DNA from: Geothrix sp.
Lineage (GTDB): Bacteria > Acidobacteriota > Holophagae > Holophagales > Holophagaceae
Reading direction: 5' to 3'
Length of the DNA: 64,000 nucleotides
Assembly (NCBI GenBank): GCA_030681515.1
Contig: JAUXSE010000028.1
Span: 1-64,000 of the forward strand
Each line of letters begins with the position of its first letter. Within the stretch, counting starts at the first letter, position 1. Positions 34,084 through 43,185 of this stretch are shown here, one piece after another. A model generated the notes under the pieces. It searched no databases, had not been told where the DNA came from, and worked only from the letters and a program-made list of their open reading frames with translations. The position numbers were made by a program, and so were the translations under genes.

Positions 34084-35198
34084 GGCGATAGCGCCTCCCG
34101 GAACTTCCCGGCCGCATCGTAGTCTCGCGTGAGCGCCACCCCGAAGGCGTGGGCCTTGCGGCGCTGGTCCTCCCAGGCCCCGGGATCCTGAAGCACCGGG
34201 GCGACACGGGCCGCGACCTCCCGCAGCGGGGCGTCCTGGACCGAGGCGCGGTCGTCGGGCCGCCGGATGAGGAATCCCCCTTCGCCCTCCTTCAGCACCG
34301 TGCCGATGCCCCCCACGGTCGGGGCCACCACGGGCACGCCATGTTCCATGGCCTCGATGAGCGTCAAGGGGAAGAACCCTTCGTTGCGGCTGGCGAGGAC
34401 ATAGAGATCCAGGGCGGTGAACACGGGATCCAGATCCTGCTGGGCCCCCAGCCGGTGCAGGCGGATGCCGCGGGCGAGCAGGGCGGGTGCCGCCGCGTCC
34501 AGCTCGGCCGCGGCCTCGGGGGATTCATGGCCGGCGAACACCAGATCCAGGGGGGCCTTCAGCGATTCGGAAAGGGCTGTGGCCAGGCGCGTGACCGCGA
34601 GGGGATCCTTGCGGCGGTCAATCTGGCCCACATAGCCCACCAGCAGCCCGGTTTCCGGCAGGCCCAGGCTCCGCCGCGCCGCCCGCCGGGCTTCGGCCTC
34701 CGGGAGCGGACGGGGCGTCCGGGGATAGAGGGGATGGATCAGGACGCAGGGTTGGGGGCCGAGCTGGCCGCGGAGGGCGTCCTCGAAGGCCCAGTCAATG
34801 ATCCAGCGGTCCACCAGGTGGCGGATGCCCCGGTATTTCTGGAGGTGGCGGAGGTAGTGTTCGTGGACCCGCACCAGGGTCGGAATGCGGCGGCCGAACC
34901 AGGCCAGGGCGCGCAAAGCCCGCTGCACGCCCTTGTGGTTGCACACGACCAGCGCATCCGGCCGGTTCAGCCAGAGCCACTTGAAGGCGCCGATCGCACC
35001 GGGGATGTGCAGGATCTCACCCAGTTGCGGGTTCCGTTCCCGCAGCTCCTGGGCCAGGTCCTGCCGGTCCGGATCCTTCCGGAAGAGCACCGTGACCTTG
35101 ACGCCGGGCAGCGGCGCCAGGGCGGCGACCTCCTCCACCATCACCCGCTCGCCCCCCCCGAAGGACAGCTTCCGATGGGCAAAGACGATGTGCTTCAC
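34074..35198 (-). CDS. Glycosyltransferase family 4
   Basis: A 374-residue GT-B fold glycosyltransferase. The N-terminal acceptor domain begins HIVFAHRKLSFGGGERVMVEEVAAL. The GT4 donor motif is visible in ASRNEGFFPLTLIEAMEHGVPVVA, giving the E-x7-E pair, followed by GGIGTVL. It likely acts in LPS core or O-chain synthesis because the coupled downstream gene is a GT9 heptosyltransferase. The sugar donor cannot be assigned. Confidence 0.88.
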   Translation of the reverse strand: MKHIVFAHRKLSFGGGERVMVEEVAALAPLPGVKVTVLFRKDPDRQDLAQELRERNPQLGEILHIPGAIGAFKWLWLNRPDALVVCNHKGVQRALRALAWFGRRIPTLVRVHEHYLRHLQKYRGIRHLVDRWIIDWAFEDALRGQLGPQPCVLIHPLYPRTPRPLPEAEARRAARRSLGLPETGLLVGYVGQIDRRKDPLAVTRLATALSESLKAPLDLVFAGHESPEAAAELDAAAPALLARGIRLHRLGAQQDLDPVFTALDLYVLASRNEGFFPLTLIEAMEHGVPVVAPTVGGIGTVLKEGEGGFLIRRPDDRASVQDAPLREVAARVAPVLQDPGAWEDQRRKAHAFGVALTRDYDAAGKFREALSPWL

Positions 35199-35261
35199 GG
35201 GACTCCCGGAAAGGGTTCAGGATAAGATGACTGACCTAGCGCGTCACTTTCACAGGTTGCC

Positions 35262-36719
35262 ATGACCCCTGCCTCGACCCAACGGATCCTGCTGGTGGAG
35301 GACGAACCCGGCCTTCGCGAGGTGCTGACCCTGGCCCTGGAAGGGGCGGGCTTCCATTGCGAAGCGGCCTCGGGCATCGAGGAGGGGCAGCGGGCCCTGC
35401 GGGAGGCCACCTTCGACGGGGTGCTTTCCGATCTGAAGCTCAAGGATGGCTCCGGCATCGAGCTGCTCACCTGGATGAAGGAGCAGGGCCTGGAGACGCC
35501 GGTGGTCATCATGACCGCCTACGCCACCACGGAAACCACGGTGCAGGCCCTGAACCAGGGGGCCGTGGACTTCATCACCAAGCCCTTCAAGCACGAGGAT
35601 CTCATCGGCACCCTCAAGGGCCTGCTGGCCGCCGCGGAGCCCGAAGCCCCGCTGCCCACGGATCTGGGCGAGCTGGTGGGCGTGGGCCCGGTGATGCGCA
35701 AGATCAATGCCCTGATCGGGAAGGTCTCCCGGGCCGATACCACCGTGCTGCTGACCGGCGAAAGCGGCACGGGCAAGGAGGTGGTGGCCCGGCTCATCCA
35801 TCGCTACTCGGACCGGGCCCAGGGGCCCTTCGTGGCCGTGAACTGCGGCGCGCTGCCCGAGACCCTGCTGGAAAGCGAGTTGTTCGGCTTCGAGAAGGGG
35901 GCCTTCACCGGCGCCAGCGCCCTGAAGCGGGGCCTCTTCGAAGAGGCCGGCGGCGGCATCCTGTTCCTGGACGAGATCGGCGAGATGCCCCTGGCCCTGC
36001 AGGTGAAGCTGCTGCGGGTGCTCCAGGAGCGCCGGCTCCGGCGCCTCGGGGCCACGGAGGAACGGCCGGTGGACGTGCGGGTCATCGCCGCCACCAACCG
36101 GGATCTCCGGGCCCGGGCGGAATCCGGGGCCTTCCGGGATGATCTGTTCTACCGCCTGAACATCCTCCAGATCGAGATGCCTCCGCTGCGGGACCGGCCC
36201 GAGGATCTGCCGGTGCTGGCGGAGCACTTCATCCGGCGCTTCTGCAAGAAGCTGGGCAAGCCCCCCATGCAGCTCCATCCGGAGACCATGTCTCTCATGC
36301 TTTGCTACCGCTTCCCCGGCAACGTGCGGGAGCTGGAGAACCTCATGGAGCGCAGCGTGGCGCTCAACCCGGGGGGCCCCATCACCCGGGATCTGCTGCC
36401 GGAAGGCTTCGGGCAGTCGGCCCTTGGGGAACCGGCCGAGCGCCCCGCGCCCCTGGCCATCCCCGCCGATGGCTTCGATCTGGAGGCCTGGATCCAGGCC
36501 CTGAAGGGCCACTTCCTGCGCCGGGCCCTGGACGACGTCGGGGGCGTCAAGACCAAGGCCGGCAAGCGCCTGGGCATGAGCTTCCGGGCCTACCGCTACT
36601 GGCTGGCGGAACTGGGTGGCCTGGAGGCCCTTCCGAAGGATTTCCCCTGGCCCGCGGATTTTCCCGCCCCGGTGGTGGACGAAGGCGGCGGAACCGATGG
36701 CCCAAAGAGTGAGGTATAG
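35262..36719 (+). CDS. Sigma-54-dependent response regulator, NtrC/PilR type
   Basis: A 485-residue activator. The receiver has phospho-acceptor D57 (VLSDLKL) and Lys in FITKPFK. The AAA+ domain has Walker A GESGTGKE (166-173), the sigma-54-contacting GAFTGA loop (213-218), Walker [11 protein letters not shown] and the arginine finger region. The C-terminal region ([19 protein letters not shown]) is the Fis-type DNA-binding helix-turn-helix. The neighbouring pilin gene suggests a PilR-like role, but no sensor kinase is adjacent. Its last codons and stop form the left arm of the long inverted repeat at 36706-36975. Confidence 0.93.
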   Translation: MTPASTQRILLVEDEPGLREVLTLALEGAGFHCEAASGIEEGQRALREATFDGVLSDLKLKDGSGIELLTWMKEQGLETPVVIMTAYATTETTVQALNQGAVDFITKPFKHEDLIGTLKGLLAAAEPEAPLPTDLGELVGVGPVMRKINALIGKVSRADTTVLLTGESGTGKEVVARLIHRYSDRAQGPFVAVNCGALPETLLESELFGFEKGAFTGASALKRGLFEEAGGGILFLDEIGEMPLALQVKLLRVLQERRLRRLGATEERPVDVRVIAATNRDLRARAESGAFRDDLFYRLNILQIEMPPLRDRPEDLPVLAEHFIRRFCKKLGKPPMQLHPETMSLMLCYRFPGNVRELENLMERSVALNPGGPITRDLLPEGFGQSALGEPAERPAPLAIPADGFDLEAWIQALKGHFLRRALDDVGGVKTKAGKRLGMSFRAYRYWLAELGGLEALPKDFPWPADFPAPVVDEGGGTDGPKSEV

Positions 36720-36975
36720 AATTCGCACGGGCCGCGCTGGGAGCGCCGGGCGAGCCTGGCTAGGACAGGGCCCGCTGGCATGGTGGTTCCATGTTGAGGG
36801 CCCTGGACAACGCCAGGCGAAGCCCGCCGCCCCAGCCCTTCGGGACGGGGCCCAGCCGCGCGCCCAGCGTTGTCACCGCGCTTGGACGATGAACCGCATC
36901 GCCCCGCGCGCGTTTCCTAGCTGGATCACGCGGCTGGACACCGTCGCGGCCCGCGGGAATTCTATACCTCACTCT
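36706..36975 (+). ncRNA. Candidate large structured RNA with 19-bp closing stem
   Basis: The 357 bases between the regulator stop and the pilin start hold no gene but an elaborate fold. Bases 36706-36724 pair perfectly with 36957-36975 (19 bp). Inside, 36728-36736 pairs with 36945-36953 (9 bp) and 36756-36765 with 36915-36924 (10 bp, two G-U pairs). These enclose three abutting hairpins: 36766-36805 (stem CAGGGCCC/GGGCCCTG), 36806-36874 (stem GACAACGC/GCGTTGTC, with a UUCG tetraloop near 36839) and 36875-36914 (CGATG/CATCG). The UUCG loop favours the plus strand. No known RNA class was recognised. A non-autonomous transposon with terminal inverted repeats is the main alternative, but no target duplication is visible. 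Confidence 0.6.
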
Positions 36976-37076
36976 GCGGAGGCATGATGCCCATGAATGC
37001 TTGTGTTTCCACGGATTCCTGGCACACTGGAACGCTCGGATGCGACCCATCCGTGCCCTCTCACCGGACCCCGACC

Positions 37077-37589
37077 ATGACACCGACCACCGCCCGCCCT
37101 GCGACCCGCCAGAGAAGCCGCGGCTTTTCGCTGCTGGAACTGCTGGTGGCGATGATGATCATCGCCGTGCTGGGTACCCTGGGGTTCTCCCAGTACCGGA
37201 AGCACTCCGCCACGGCCCGGTACCTCAAGGCCCAGGACGATCTCAAGATCGTGTCCGAAGGCCTGGACCAGTACTACCTCAAGCACGGCCACTTCCCGGA
37301 TTTCGGCAGCTTCGACGCCATGGTTGACGGCAACTCCTCCCTGGTGAAGGAAAGCCTCATCAAGGTCAACATGTCCGCCCAGGATCCCTTCGGTCAGCCC
37401 TACGAAGGCAAGTCCACCCGGGCCACCTACGAGCTGAAGTGCGTGGGAGATCCCAACAATCAGGAAGATGCCGGACCCATCGTCCGGTCGCCGGGCCAGG
37501 TGTCCGTCTCGTCGCCCGTGAGCACCCAGGGCACGGCAGGATCTCCCAAGGCTGATGCTCCCGCCGGCGACGCTGGAGTCAAGAAGTGA
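37077..37589 (+). CDS. Type II secretion GspG-like or type IV pilin-like protein
   Basis: A prepilin with a class III signal. The cleavage site is G16|F17 in SRGFSLLELLVAMMIIAVLG, with the required Glu at mature position 5. The mature part has SQYRKHSATARYLKAQDDLK and the DPFGQPYEG block characteristic of GspG-type major pseudopilins, then a Ser/Pro/Ala-rich tail. The start is uncertain: the ATG at 37077 gives a normal 16-residue leader but has a poor ribosome-binding site, whereas ATGs at 36987 and 36993 follow GGAGG and would add about 28-30 residues. Its stop overlaps the next gene (GTGA). Confidence 0.82.
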   Translation: MTPTTARPATRQRSRGFSLLELLVAMMIIAVLGTLGFSQYRKHSATARYLKAQDDLKIVSEGLDQYYLKHGHFPDFGSFDAMVDGNSSLVKESLIKVNMSAQDPFGQPYEGKSTRATYELKCVGDPNNQEDAGPIVRSPGQVSVSSPVSTQGTAGSPKADAPAGDAGVKK

Positions 37590-38119
37590 TTGATCTCTAC
37601 CAACTGCCCCCGGAGGGCCTGCGTCTGAACGGCACCACGGAGCAGTTGGCGCTGGATGGGGACGCGTCCCTGCGCGACCTGGCCTGGTCGGTGTTCGCCC
37701 TGCCGTCCACCCCCGACGTGTTTCTCGAAGTGAAGGGCCAGGCGGTCTGGCAGGGCATCTGCAGCCGCTGCCTCGCCCCCCTGGACCGGCCCCTGATGGT
37801 CGAAAGCCAGTTCCTGGGCAGCCGGGACGCCGAACTGGCGGGTCGCGGATCGCACACGCTGGGATCCCAGGATCTGGATGTGGTGTTCCTCCCGGAAGAC
37901 ACCCTGGACGAGGCGGAGCTGGTGCGGGAGCAGTTCGAGCTCCAGGCCCCCATGCGCCCCCTCTGCGTGGATGACTGCAAGGGGCTCTGTCCCGCCTGTG
38001 GCAAGAACTGGAACAAGGGCCCCTGCCAGTGTCGGCCCGAACCCGAGCGGACGCCCTCGGCCCTGAACCAGGCCCTGGCCAAGGCCCTGGCGGGAATCAA
38101 GCTGGACCCGGAATCCTGA
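37586..38119 (+). CDS. yceD: DUF177/YceD family protein
   Basis: A 177-residue YceD-family protein, normally encoded just upstream of rpmF as here. Bacterial YceD proteins have been linked to 23S rRNA processing or accumulation. Cysteines form likely zinc sites: CSRCLAPL in the first half and DDCKGLCPACGKNWNKGPCQC near the end. It uses a GTG start that overlaps the pilin stop by four bases, an odd coupling between unrelated functions. Confidence 0.85.
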   Translation: MIDLYQLPPEGLRLNGTTEQLALDGDASLRDLAWSVFALPSTPDVFLEVKGQAVWQGICSRCLAPLDRPLMVESQFLGSRDAELAGRGSHTLGSQDLDVVFLPEDTLDEAELVREQFELQAPMRPLCVDDCKGLCPACGKNWNKGPCQCRPEPERTPSALNQALAKALAGIKLDPES

Positions 38120-38163
38120 AACCCTTAATCTGGAACATTGTGTTGAATCCCTAGGAGCAAGCC

Positions 38164-38349
38164 ATGCCGAATCCCAAGCGCCGCCATTCCAAGGCCCGCC
38201 GCGACCGCCGGCGCACCCACGACTCGCTGGAGGTCATGAGCGCCAGCACCTGCCCGAACTGCCAGACCCCCAAGCTGCCCCACCGCGTGTGCCCCAGTTG
38301 CGGCTTCTACCGCGGCAAGCTGGCCGTCCGCGTCGCAGAAACGGCCTAA
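38164..38349 (+). CDS. rpmF: Large ribosomal subunit protein bL32
   Basis: A 61-residue bL32. The basic N-terminus MPNPKRRHSKARRDRRRTHD is diagnostic. A four-cysteine zinc ribbon (CPNC and CPSC) makes this the C-plus form. AGGAGC precedes the ATG. The yceD-rpmF-plsX order is widely conserved among bacteria. Confidence 0.97.
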   Translation: MPNPKRRHSKARRDRRRTHDSLEVMSASTCPNCQTPKLPHRVCPSCGFYRGKLAVRVAETA

Positions 38350-38359
38350 GAGCCGGCCG

Positions 38360-39385
38360 GTGGACGGCCATCGCATCGCACTGGATGCCATGGGGGGTGA
38401 CAATGCCCCCCATGCCACCTTGCAGGGCGCCCGGGAGGCCCTTGAGGCCTGGCCGGGGCTCTTCCTGTTTCTCGTGGGGGACGAGGCAGTGCTCCGCCCG
38501 GAGCTGGCCCGGCACGGGTTCACGCCGGCGCTGATGGCCCGCGCCGAAGTGATCCACGCCTCCCAGACCGTGGAGATGGCGGACAAGGCCACCAGCATCC
38601 TGAAGGAAAAGAAGGACAGCTCCATCCGCGTGGCCGCCCAGCTCGTGCGCGAGGGCCGGGCCCAGGGCGTGGTGTCCATGGGGCATACCGGCGCGGCGAT
38701 GGTGGCCTCCAGCCTCGTCATCGGCAAGCTCGAAGGCGTAGACCGGCCGGCCCTGGCCAGCGTCCTGCCCAACATGAAGGGCGGGCCCACGGTGCTGCTG
38801 GACGTGGGCGCCAACGTGGACTGCCGGGCCGAGCACATCGCCCAGTTCGCGGTGATGGGATCGGTGTATGCCGAGGAAGTGCTCGGTCTGGAGCGTCCCC
38901 GCGTGGGCATCCTCAGCGTGGGCGAGGAGGACGGCAAGGGCACGGACGTGACCAAGGAAGCCTCGGCCATGCTCCGTCAGATGGAAATCCGCTTCGAGGG
39001 CAACGCCGAAGGCCGTGATATCTGGAACGGCAACTTCGACGTCATCGCCTGCGACGGCTTCGTGGGCAACGTGGTGCTGAAGTCCAGCGAGGCCCTGGCC
39101 GAGGGCATCATCCGCGGCCTGCGGGACAGCTTCATGGAAAACGCCGTCTCGAAGTTCGCGGGCCTGCTGGCCAAGCCCGCCCTGAAGCGGTTCAAGAAGA
39201 AACTCGACTACGCGGAGTACGGCGGCGCGCCGCTGCTGGGCGTGAAGGGCGTGAGCATCATCGGCCATGGGCGCAGCGATGCCAAGGCCGTGCGCAACGC
39301 CATCCGCGCCGCCCTGCGGGCCGCGGAACACCGCCTCCACGAGCGCATCCAGGAGCGCGTGGCGCTGCTTCTGCCCCAGGACTGA
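38360..39385 (+). CDS. plsX: Phosphate acyltransferase PlsX
   Basis: PlsX converts acyl-ACP to acyl-phosphate, the donor for the first acylation of glycerol-3-phosphate. The 341-residue product begins RIALDAMGGDNAPHATLQGA and includes MGHTGAAMVAS, LLDVGANVDCRAEHIAQFA and ACDGFVGNVVLKSSEA. Translation starts at a GTG (38360) eight bases after the rpmF stop. fabD follows 12 bases later, so they form one operon. Confidence 0.96.
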   Translation: MDGHRIALDAMGGDNAPHATLQGAREALEAWPGLFLFLVGDEAVLRPELARHGFTPALMARAEVIHASQTVEMADKATSILKEKKDSSIRVAAQLVREGRAQGVVSMGHTGAAMVASSLVIGKLEGVDRPALASVLPNMKGGPTVLLDVGANVDCRAEHIAQFAVMGSVYAEEVLGLERPRVGILSVGEEDGKGTDVTKEASAMLRQMEIRFEGNAEGRDIWNGNFDVIACDGFVGNVVLKSSEALAEGIIRGLRDSFMENAVSKFAGLLAKPALKRFKKKLDYAEYGGAPLLGVKGVSIIGHGRSDAKAVRNAIRAALRAAEHRLHERIQERVALLLPQD

Positions 39386-39397
39386 GGCGAGGTTTCC

Positions 39398-40336
39398 ATG
39401 AGCAAGGTCGCGTGGCTGTTTCCGGGGCAGGGGTCCCAGGCGGTGGGCATGGGCATGGCGCTGGCCGAGGCCGAGCCCGCGGCCCGGGCCGTGCTTCAGG
39501 AGGCCGATGCGGCGCTGGGGTTCGCCCTGTCGAAGCTGATGGCCGAAGGCCCCGAAGAGACCCTGAAGCTCACCGAACACACCCAGCCCGCCATCCTCAC
39601 CCACAGCACCATGGCCGTGCGGGCCTGGGCCCACCGGCTGCCCCGGCCCGACTTCGCCGCGGGCCACTCCCTGGGCGAGTACAGCGCCCTGGTGGCCCTG
39701 GGGGCCCTGGGCTTCGAGGACGCGGTGCGCACCGTCCGCGAGCGCGGCCGGGCCATGCAGGAGGCCGTGCCCGTGGGCGTGGGAGCCATGGCCGCCCTGC
39801 TGGGCATGAGCCTGGCGGACGTGGAGGCCAGCTGCGCCGAGGCCGCCGCCTCGACGGGGAAGATCGTGGTGCCCGCGAATTTCAACGGCCCCGGCCAGAT
39901 CGTCATCGCCGGCCACGCGGAGGCCGTGGACGCGGCCATGGAGGCCGCCAGGGCCCGGGGCGGACGCAAGATGATGAAACTGCCTGTGAGCGCCCCCTTC
40001 CATTCGCCCCTCATGGAGCCCGCCCAGGCCCGCATGGAGCCCATCCTGCGGAGCCTGGCCTTCAAGGCGCCCGGTTGTCCCGTGGTCAACAATGTGGATG
40101 CCGCCGCCGTGTCCGATCCGGAGGCCCTGAGGGATGGCCTGGTGCGCCAGATCCCGGGTGCCGTGCGCTGGCAGGCCACCCTGGACCTCCTGCTGGACCA
40201 AGGGGTCACCACCTTCATCGAGCTGGGCCCCGGCAAGGTGCTGGCGGGCCTGGTGAAACGCCAGGCCAGGGAGCGGGGCCTGGAGGTGGCGGCCTTCAGC
40301 CTGGGCACCCCGGAGGATCTGGCCCAAATGGCCTGA
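39398..40336 (+). CDS. fabD: Malonyl-CoA:ACP transacylase FabD
   Basis: FabD loads malonyl groups onto acyl carrier protein for fatty acid synthesis. The 312-residue protein has the FPGQGSQ start motif, nucleophile S91 in GHSLGEYSAL and the catalytic His in SAPFHSPLM. VVPANFNGPGQIVIAGH is also typical. The usual next genes fabG and acpP are not here; a fabG homologue is at 49064. Confidence 0.97.
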   Translation: MSKVAWLFPGQGSQAVGMGMALAEAEPAARAVLQEADAALGFALSKLMAEGPEETLKLTEHTQPAILTHSTMAVRAWAHRLPRPDFAAGHSLGEYSALVALGALGFEDAVRTVRERGRAMQEAVPVGVGAMAALLGMSLADVEASCAEAAASTGKIVVPANFNGPGQIVIAGHAEAVDAAMEAARARGGRKMMKLPVSAPFHSPLMEPAQARMEPILRSLAFKAPGCPVVNNVDAAAVSDPEALRDGLVRQIPGAVRWQATLDLLLDQGVTTFIELGPGKVLAGLVKRQARERGLEVAAFSLGTPEDLAQMA

Positions 40337-40499
40337 CACCGCGGTGGCAGGGCCTTCTCCCGGGAAGGTGTGATGGAAAGCAAGGGCCTTCAGGGCTAGG
40401 GTGGAAGAACGCCACGACCCCCAGTCATTCGTGTGCGGGATGCAGGGCTGCGCACAGCCGTCTGGCCATCCGCCTTCCACTCCCCGCCCGGAGGTGCCC

Positions 40500-42290
40500 A
40501 TGCGCAAGGATCTCGTCTTCGGAATGGCCGGATCGGGGGGAGACGGCATCGTCTCCGCCGGTGACTCGCTGCTCCAGGCCGCGGCGGCCGAGGGCTACCA
40601 CGGCGTCATGACCAAGAGCTTCGGATCGCAGATCCGCGGGGGCGAATCCTCCTGCCGCGTGCGCATCAGCACCACGCCCATCCTCAACCCCGGCGGCAAC
40701 CTGGACGTGGCCGTGGCCCTGAACTGGGAGGACTTCCTCAAGTTCGGCGCGGAGCTGCCCGTCAGCGGCAACACCGTGGTGATCTACGAAGCTGCCACGA
40801 ACATCAAGGAAAGCGAGATCCCGCTGGTGGGCGTGACGCCCCTGCAGGTGATCGCGGTGCCCATCGCGGCCATGGCCAAGGAAACCGCGGGCACCGAGCG
40901 CGCCAAGAACACCGTGGTGCTGGGCCTCATCGCCGGGTGGTTTGGCATCGGGGCCGTGGCCGTGATGAAGGGCATCCGGAAGAAGCTGGCCAAGAAGGGC
41001 GAGGAACTGGTCGAGGCCAATCAGCGCGCCTTTGACGCGGGCCGGGCCTTCGCCATGGAACACCCGCTCAAGGCCAGCATGAACGTCCTGCCTTCGGAGA
41101 CCAAGGGCGCGGTGAAACTCATCACCGATGGCAACGACATGTGCGCGGCGGCGGCCATCTTCGCGGGCTGCCAGTTCTTCGGCGGCTACCCCATCACGCC
41201 CTCCACTGAGATCATGCAGTTCTTCACGGAACACGTCTGGAGATACGGCGGATCGGTGCTCCAGGCCGAGGACGAGATCGCGGGCATCGGCGCGGCCGTG
41301 GGCGCCTCCTTCGCGGGCAAGAAGGCCATGACCGCCACCAGCGGCCCCGGCCTTTCGCTGAAGGCCGAGATGATGGGTCTGGCCAGCATCGCCGAGCTGC
41401 CCCTGGTGATCGTGGACGTGCAGCGGGGCGGCCCCTCCACGGGCCTGCCCACCAAGACCGAGCAGTCCGATCTCTTCGCGGCGGCCTTCTCCGCCCACGG
41501 CGATGTGATCCGCCCGGTGCTGGCGCCGACGTCCGTGGCCGATACCTTCCGCATCACCGTCGAGGCCTTCAACCTCGCCGAGTACTACCAGACGCCGGTG
41601 ATCGTCCTGTCCGACCAGGAAATCGCCTCGCGCAAGGAGACCCTGGATCCCATTGACACCAGCCAGTTCAAGATCCTCCACCGCCTTCGCCCTGCCGGCG
41701 CGGATCTGCAGGACTACAAGCGGTTCAAGCCGACCGAGAACCACATCAGCCCCATCAGCCATCCCGGGATGCTGGGCGGCACCTACCTGGCCTCCGGCAT
41801 CGAGCATGTGGAGTCCGGGGCGCCCACGAACAGCGGTTCCGTCCACCAGCGCATGAATGAGAAGCGCACGAAGAAGTTCGATTCGTTGAAGGAGCGCAAG
41901 GATCTGTTCGAAGTGACGGGCAATCCCGATGCGCCCATCGCCATGGTGGCCTGGGGCAGCGTGGCGGGCGTGTGCCGCGAGGCCCTCGCCATGGCCCAGG
42001 CCGAAGGGCTGAACGTGAAACTGCTGGTGCCCTACCTGCTGTACCCCGTGGCCGAGGGCGTCTACAACGATTTCTTCAGATCCGTCCAGAAGGGCCTCGT
42101 CGTCGAGCAGACCCATCTGGCCCAGACCTACAAGCTGCTGCGGATGCACATTGATCTGCCCAAGGGCCTGAAGTCCCTGGCCCGCAGCGGCGCGAACCCC
42201 TTCCTGCCCAGCGAGATCGTCGCGGCACTTCACCTTCTCCTCTCGGAGCTGCAGCGCAGCCACGAGGGCGAGCTTCAGCCCCAGGAGTGA
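40500..42290 (+). CDS. korA: 2-oxoacid:ferredoxin oxidoreductase alpha subunit (fused gamma-alpha), KorA type
   Basis: A 596-residue subunit with an N-terminal gamma domain (about 1-190: FGMAGSGGDGIVSAGDSLL, SFGSQIRGGESSCRVRIS) fused to the alpha/pyrimidine-binding domain (from about 215: GCQFFGGYPITPSTEIMQFF, ATSGPGLSLKAEMMGLASIAELPLVIVDVQRGGPSTGLPTKTEQSDL). With KorB it oxidatively decarboxylates a 2-oxoacid, most likely 2-oxoglutarate, to the CoA ester and reduces ferredoxin. GGAGG precedes the ATG at 40500. The reaction can also run in reverse for CO2 fixation. Confidence 0.92.
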   Translation: MRKDLVFGMAGSGGDGIVSAGDSLLQAAAAEGYHGVMTKSFGSQIRGGESSCRVRISTTPILNPGGNLDVAVALNWEDFLKFGAELPVSGNTVVIYEAATNIKESEIPLVGVTPLQVIAVPIAAMAKETAGTERAKNTVVLGLIAGWFGIGAVAVMKGIRKKLAKKGEELVEANQRAFDAGRAFAMEHPLKASMNVLPSETKGAVKLITDGNDMCAAAAIFAGCQFFGGYPITPSTEIMQFFTEHVWRYGGSVLQAEDEIAGIGAAVGASFAGKKAMTATSGPGLSLKAEMMGLASIAELPLVIVDVQRGGPSTGLPTKTEQSDLFAAAFSAHGDVIRPVLAPTSVADTFRITVEAFNLAEYYQTPVIVLSDQEIASRKETLDPIDTSQFKILHRLRPAGADLQDYKRFKPTENHISPISHPGMLGGTYLASGIEHVESGAPTNSGSVHQRMNEKRTKKFDSLKERKDLFEVTGNPDAPIAMVAWGSVAGVCREALAMAQAEGLNVKLLVPYLLYPVAEGVYNDFFRSVQKGLVVEQTHLAQTYKLLRMHIDLPKGLKSLARSGANPFLPSEIVAALHLLLSELQRSHEGELQPQE

Positions 42291-42298
42291 GGTCCACC

Positions 42299-43174
42299 AT
42301 GAGCGCCACCTGCGAACTTCAGCCCAAGGACTACAAGAGTGACCTCAAGCCCATCTGGTGCCCCGGCTGCGGCGACTTCTCCGTGGTGCAGGGCATCTAC
42401 CGGGCCCTGGCCGCCATCGGCCGCCCAGCCCATGAGATCGCCTTCGTGTCGGGCATCGGCTGCTCCAGCCGCATCCCCGGCTACACCACGGCCTACGGCT
42501 TCAACAGCGTCCATGGACGCTCCCTGCCCATCGCCCAGGGCATCAAGATGGCCAATCCCGACCTGCTGGTGCTGGCGGCGGGCGGCGATGGCGACGGCTT
42601 CTCCATCGGCGGCGGCCACATCGCCCATCTGATCCGCCGCAACATGGACATCACCTACCTCGTGATGGACAACCAGATCTACGGCCTCACCAAGGGCCAG
42701 CTTTCGCCCACCTCCCAGAAGGGCCGCGTCACCTGCACGTCCAAGTACGGCAGCCTGGAGGAGCCGGTGAATCCGCTGCTCTACGTGCTGGCCTATGGCG
42801 CCGGCTTCGTGGCCCAGGCCTCGCCCACGGATCTCGTGGGCATGGCCGCCGTCATCGAGGAGGCCATCCGCTACCCGGGTTTCGCCTTCGTGAACATCCA
42901 GTCCCCCTGCGTCACCTACGGCGAGGAGGCCCAGCAGATCAAGGGCCTCAAGGCCATCCAGGAATCGTTGGCGAGCCTGGGACACGATTCCACGGATCGC
43001 CTGGCGGCCATGGATCTGGCCCAGCACTACGGCCGCAAGATGCACCTGGGCGTCTTCTACCGGAACCCCGAGCCACCGCCCACCTACGGTGACCTGGTTC
43101 GCGAGCGTCAGGACCTGCTCTCCAAGGATGCCCTTCCCAGGGAGCGCATCCTGGACCTCTTCATCAAAAAGTAG
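42299..43174 (+). CDS. korB: 2-oxoacid:ferredoxin oxidoreductase beta subunit, KorB type
   Basis: A 291-residue thiamine-diphosphate-binding subunit. Cluster cysteines C21 and C24 (WCPGCGDF), C55 (GIGCSSRIPGY) and one in SPCVTYG bind the single 4Fe-4S cluster. The ThDP-Mg motif is GGDGDGFSIGGGHIAH followed by the metal-ligand Asn region MDNQIYGLTKGQ. The Asp at GDGDGF and the absence of extra ferredoxin domains fit 2-oxoglutarate-type enzymes. The ATG at 42299 lies eight bases after korA. Confidence 0.94.
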   Translation: MSATCELQPKDYKSDLKPIWCPGCGDFSVVQGIYRALAAIGRPAHEIAFVSGIGCSSRIPGYTTAYGFNSVHGRSLPIAQGIKMANPDLLVLAAGGDGDGFSIGGGHIAHLIRRNMDITYLVMDNQIYGLTKGQLSPTSQKGRVTCTSKYGSLEEPVNPLLYVLAYGAGFVAQASPTDLVGMAAVIEEAIRYPGFAFVNIQSPCVTYGEEAQQIKGLKAIQESLASLGHDSTDRLAAMDLAQHYGRKMHLGVFYRNPEPPPTYGDLVRERQDLLSKDALPRERILDLFIKK

Positions 43175-43185
43175 CCGGAGGTTCC

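Noticed and set aside
36706-36975. Interpretation of the inverted repeat as an insertion sequence
   Set aside because: There is no transposase frame inside and no target duplication flanking it; the internal helices fit a structured RNA better, although a non-autonomous element is not excluded.
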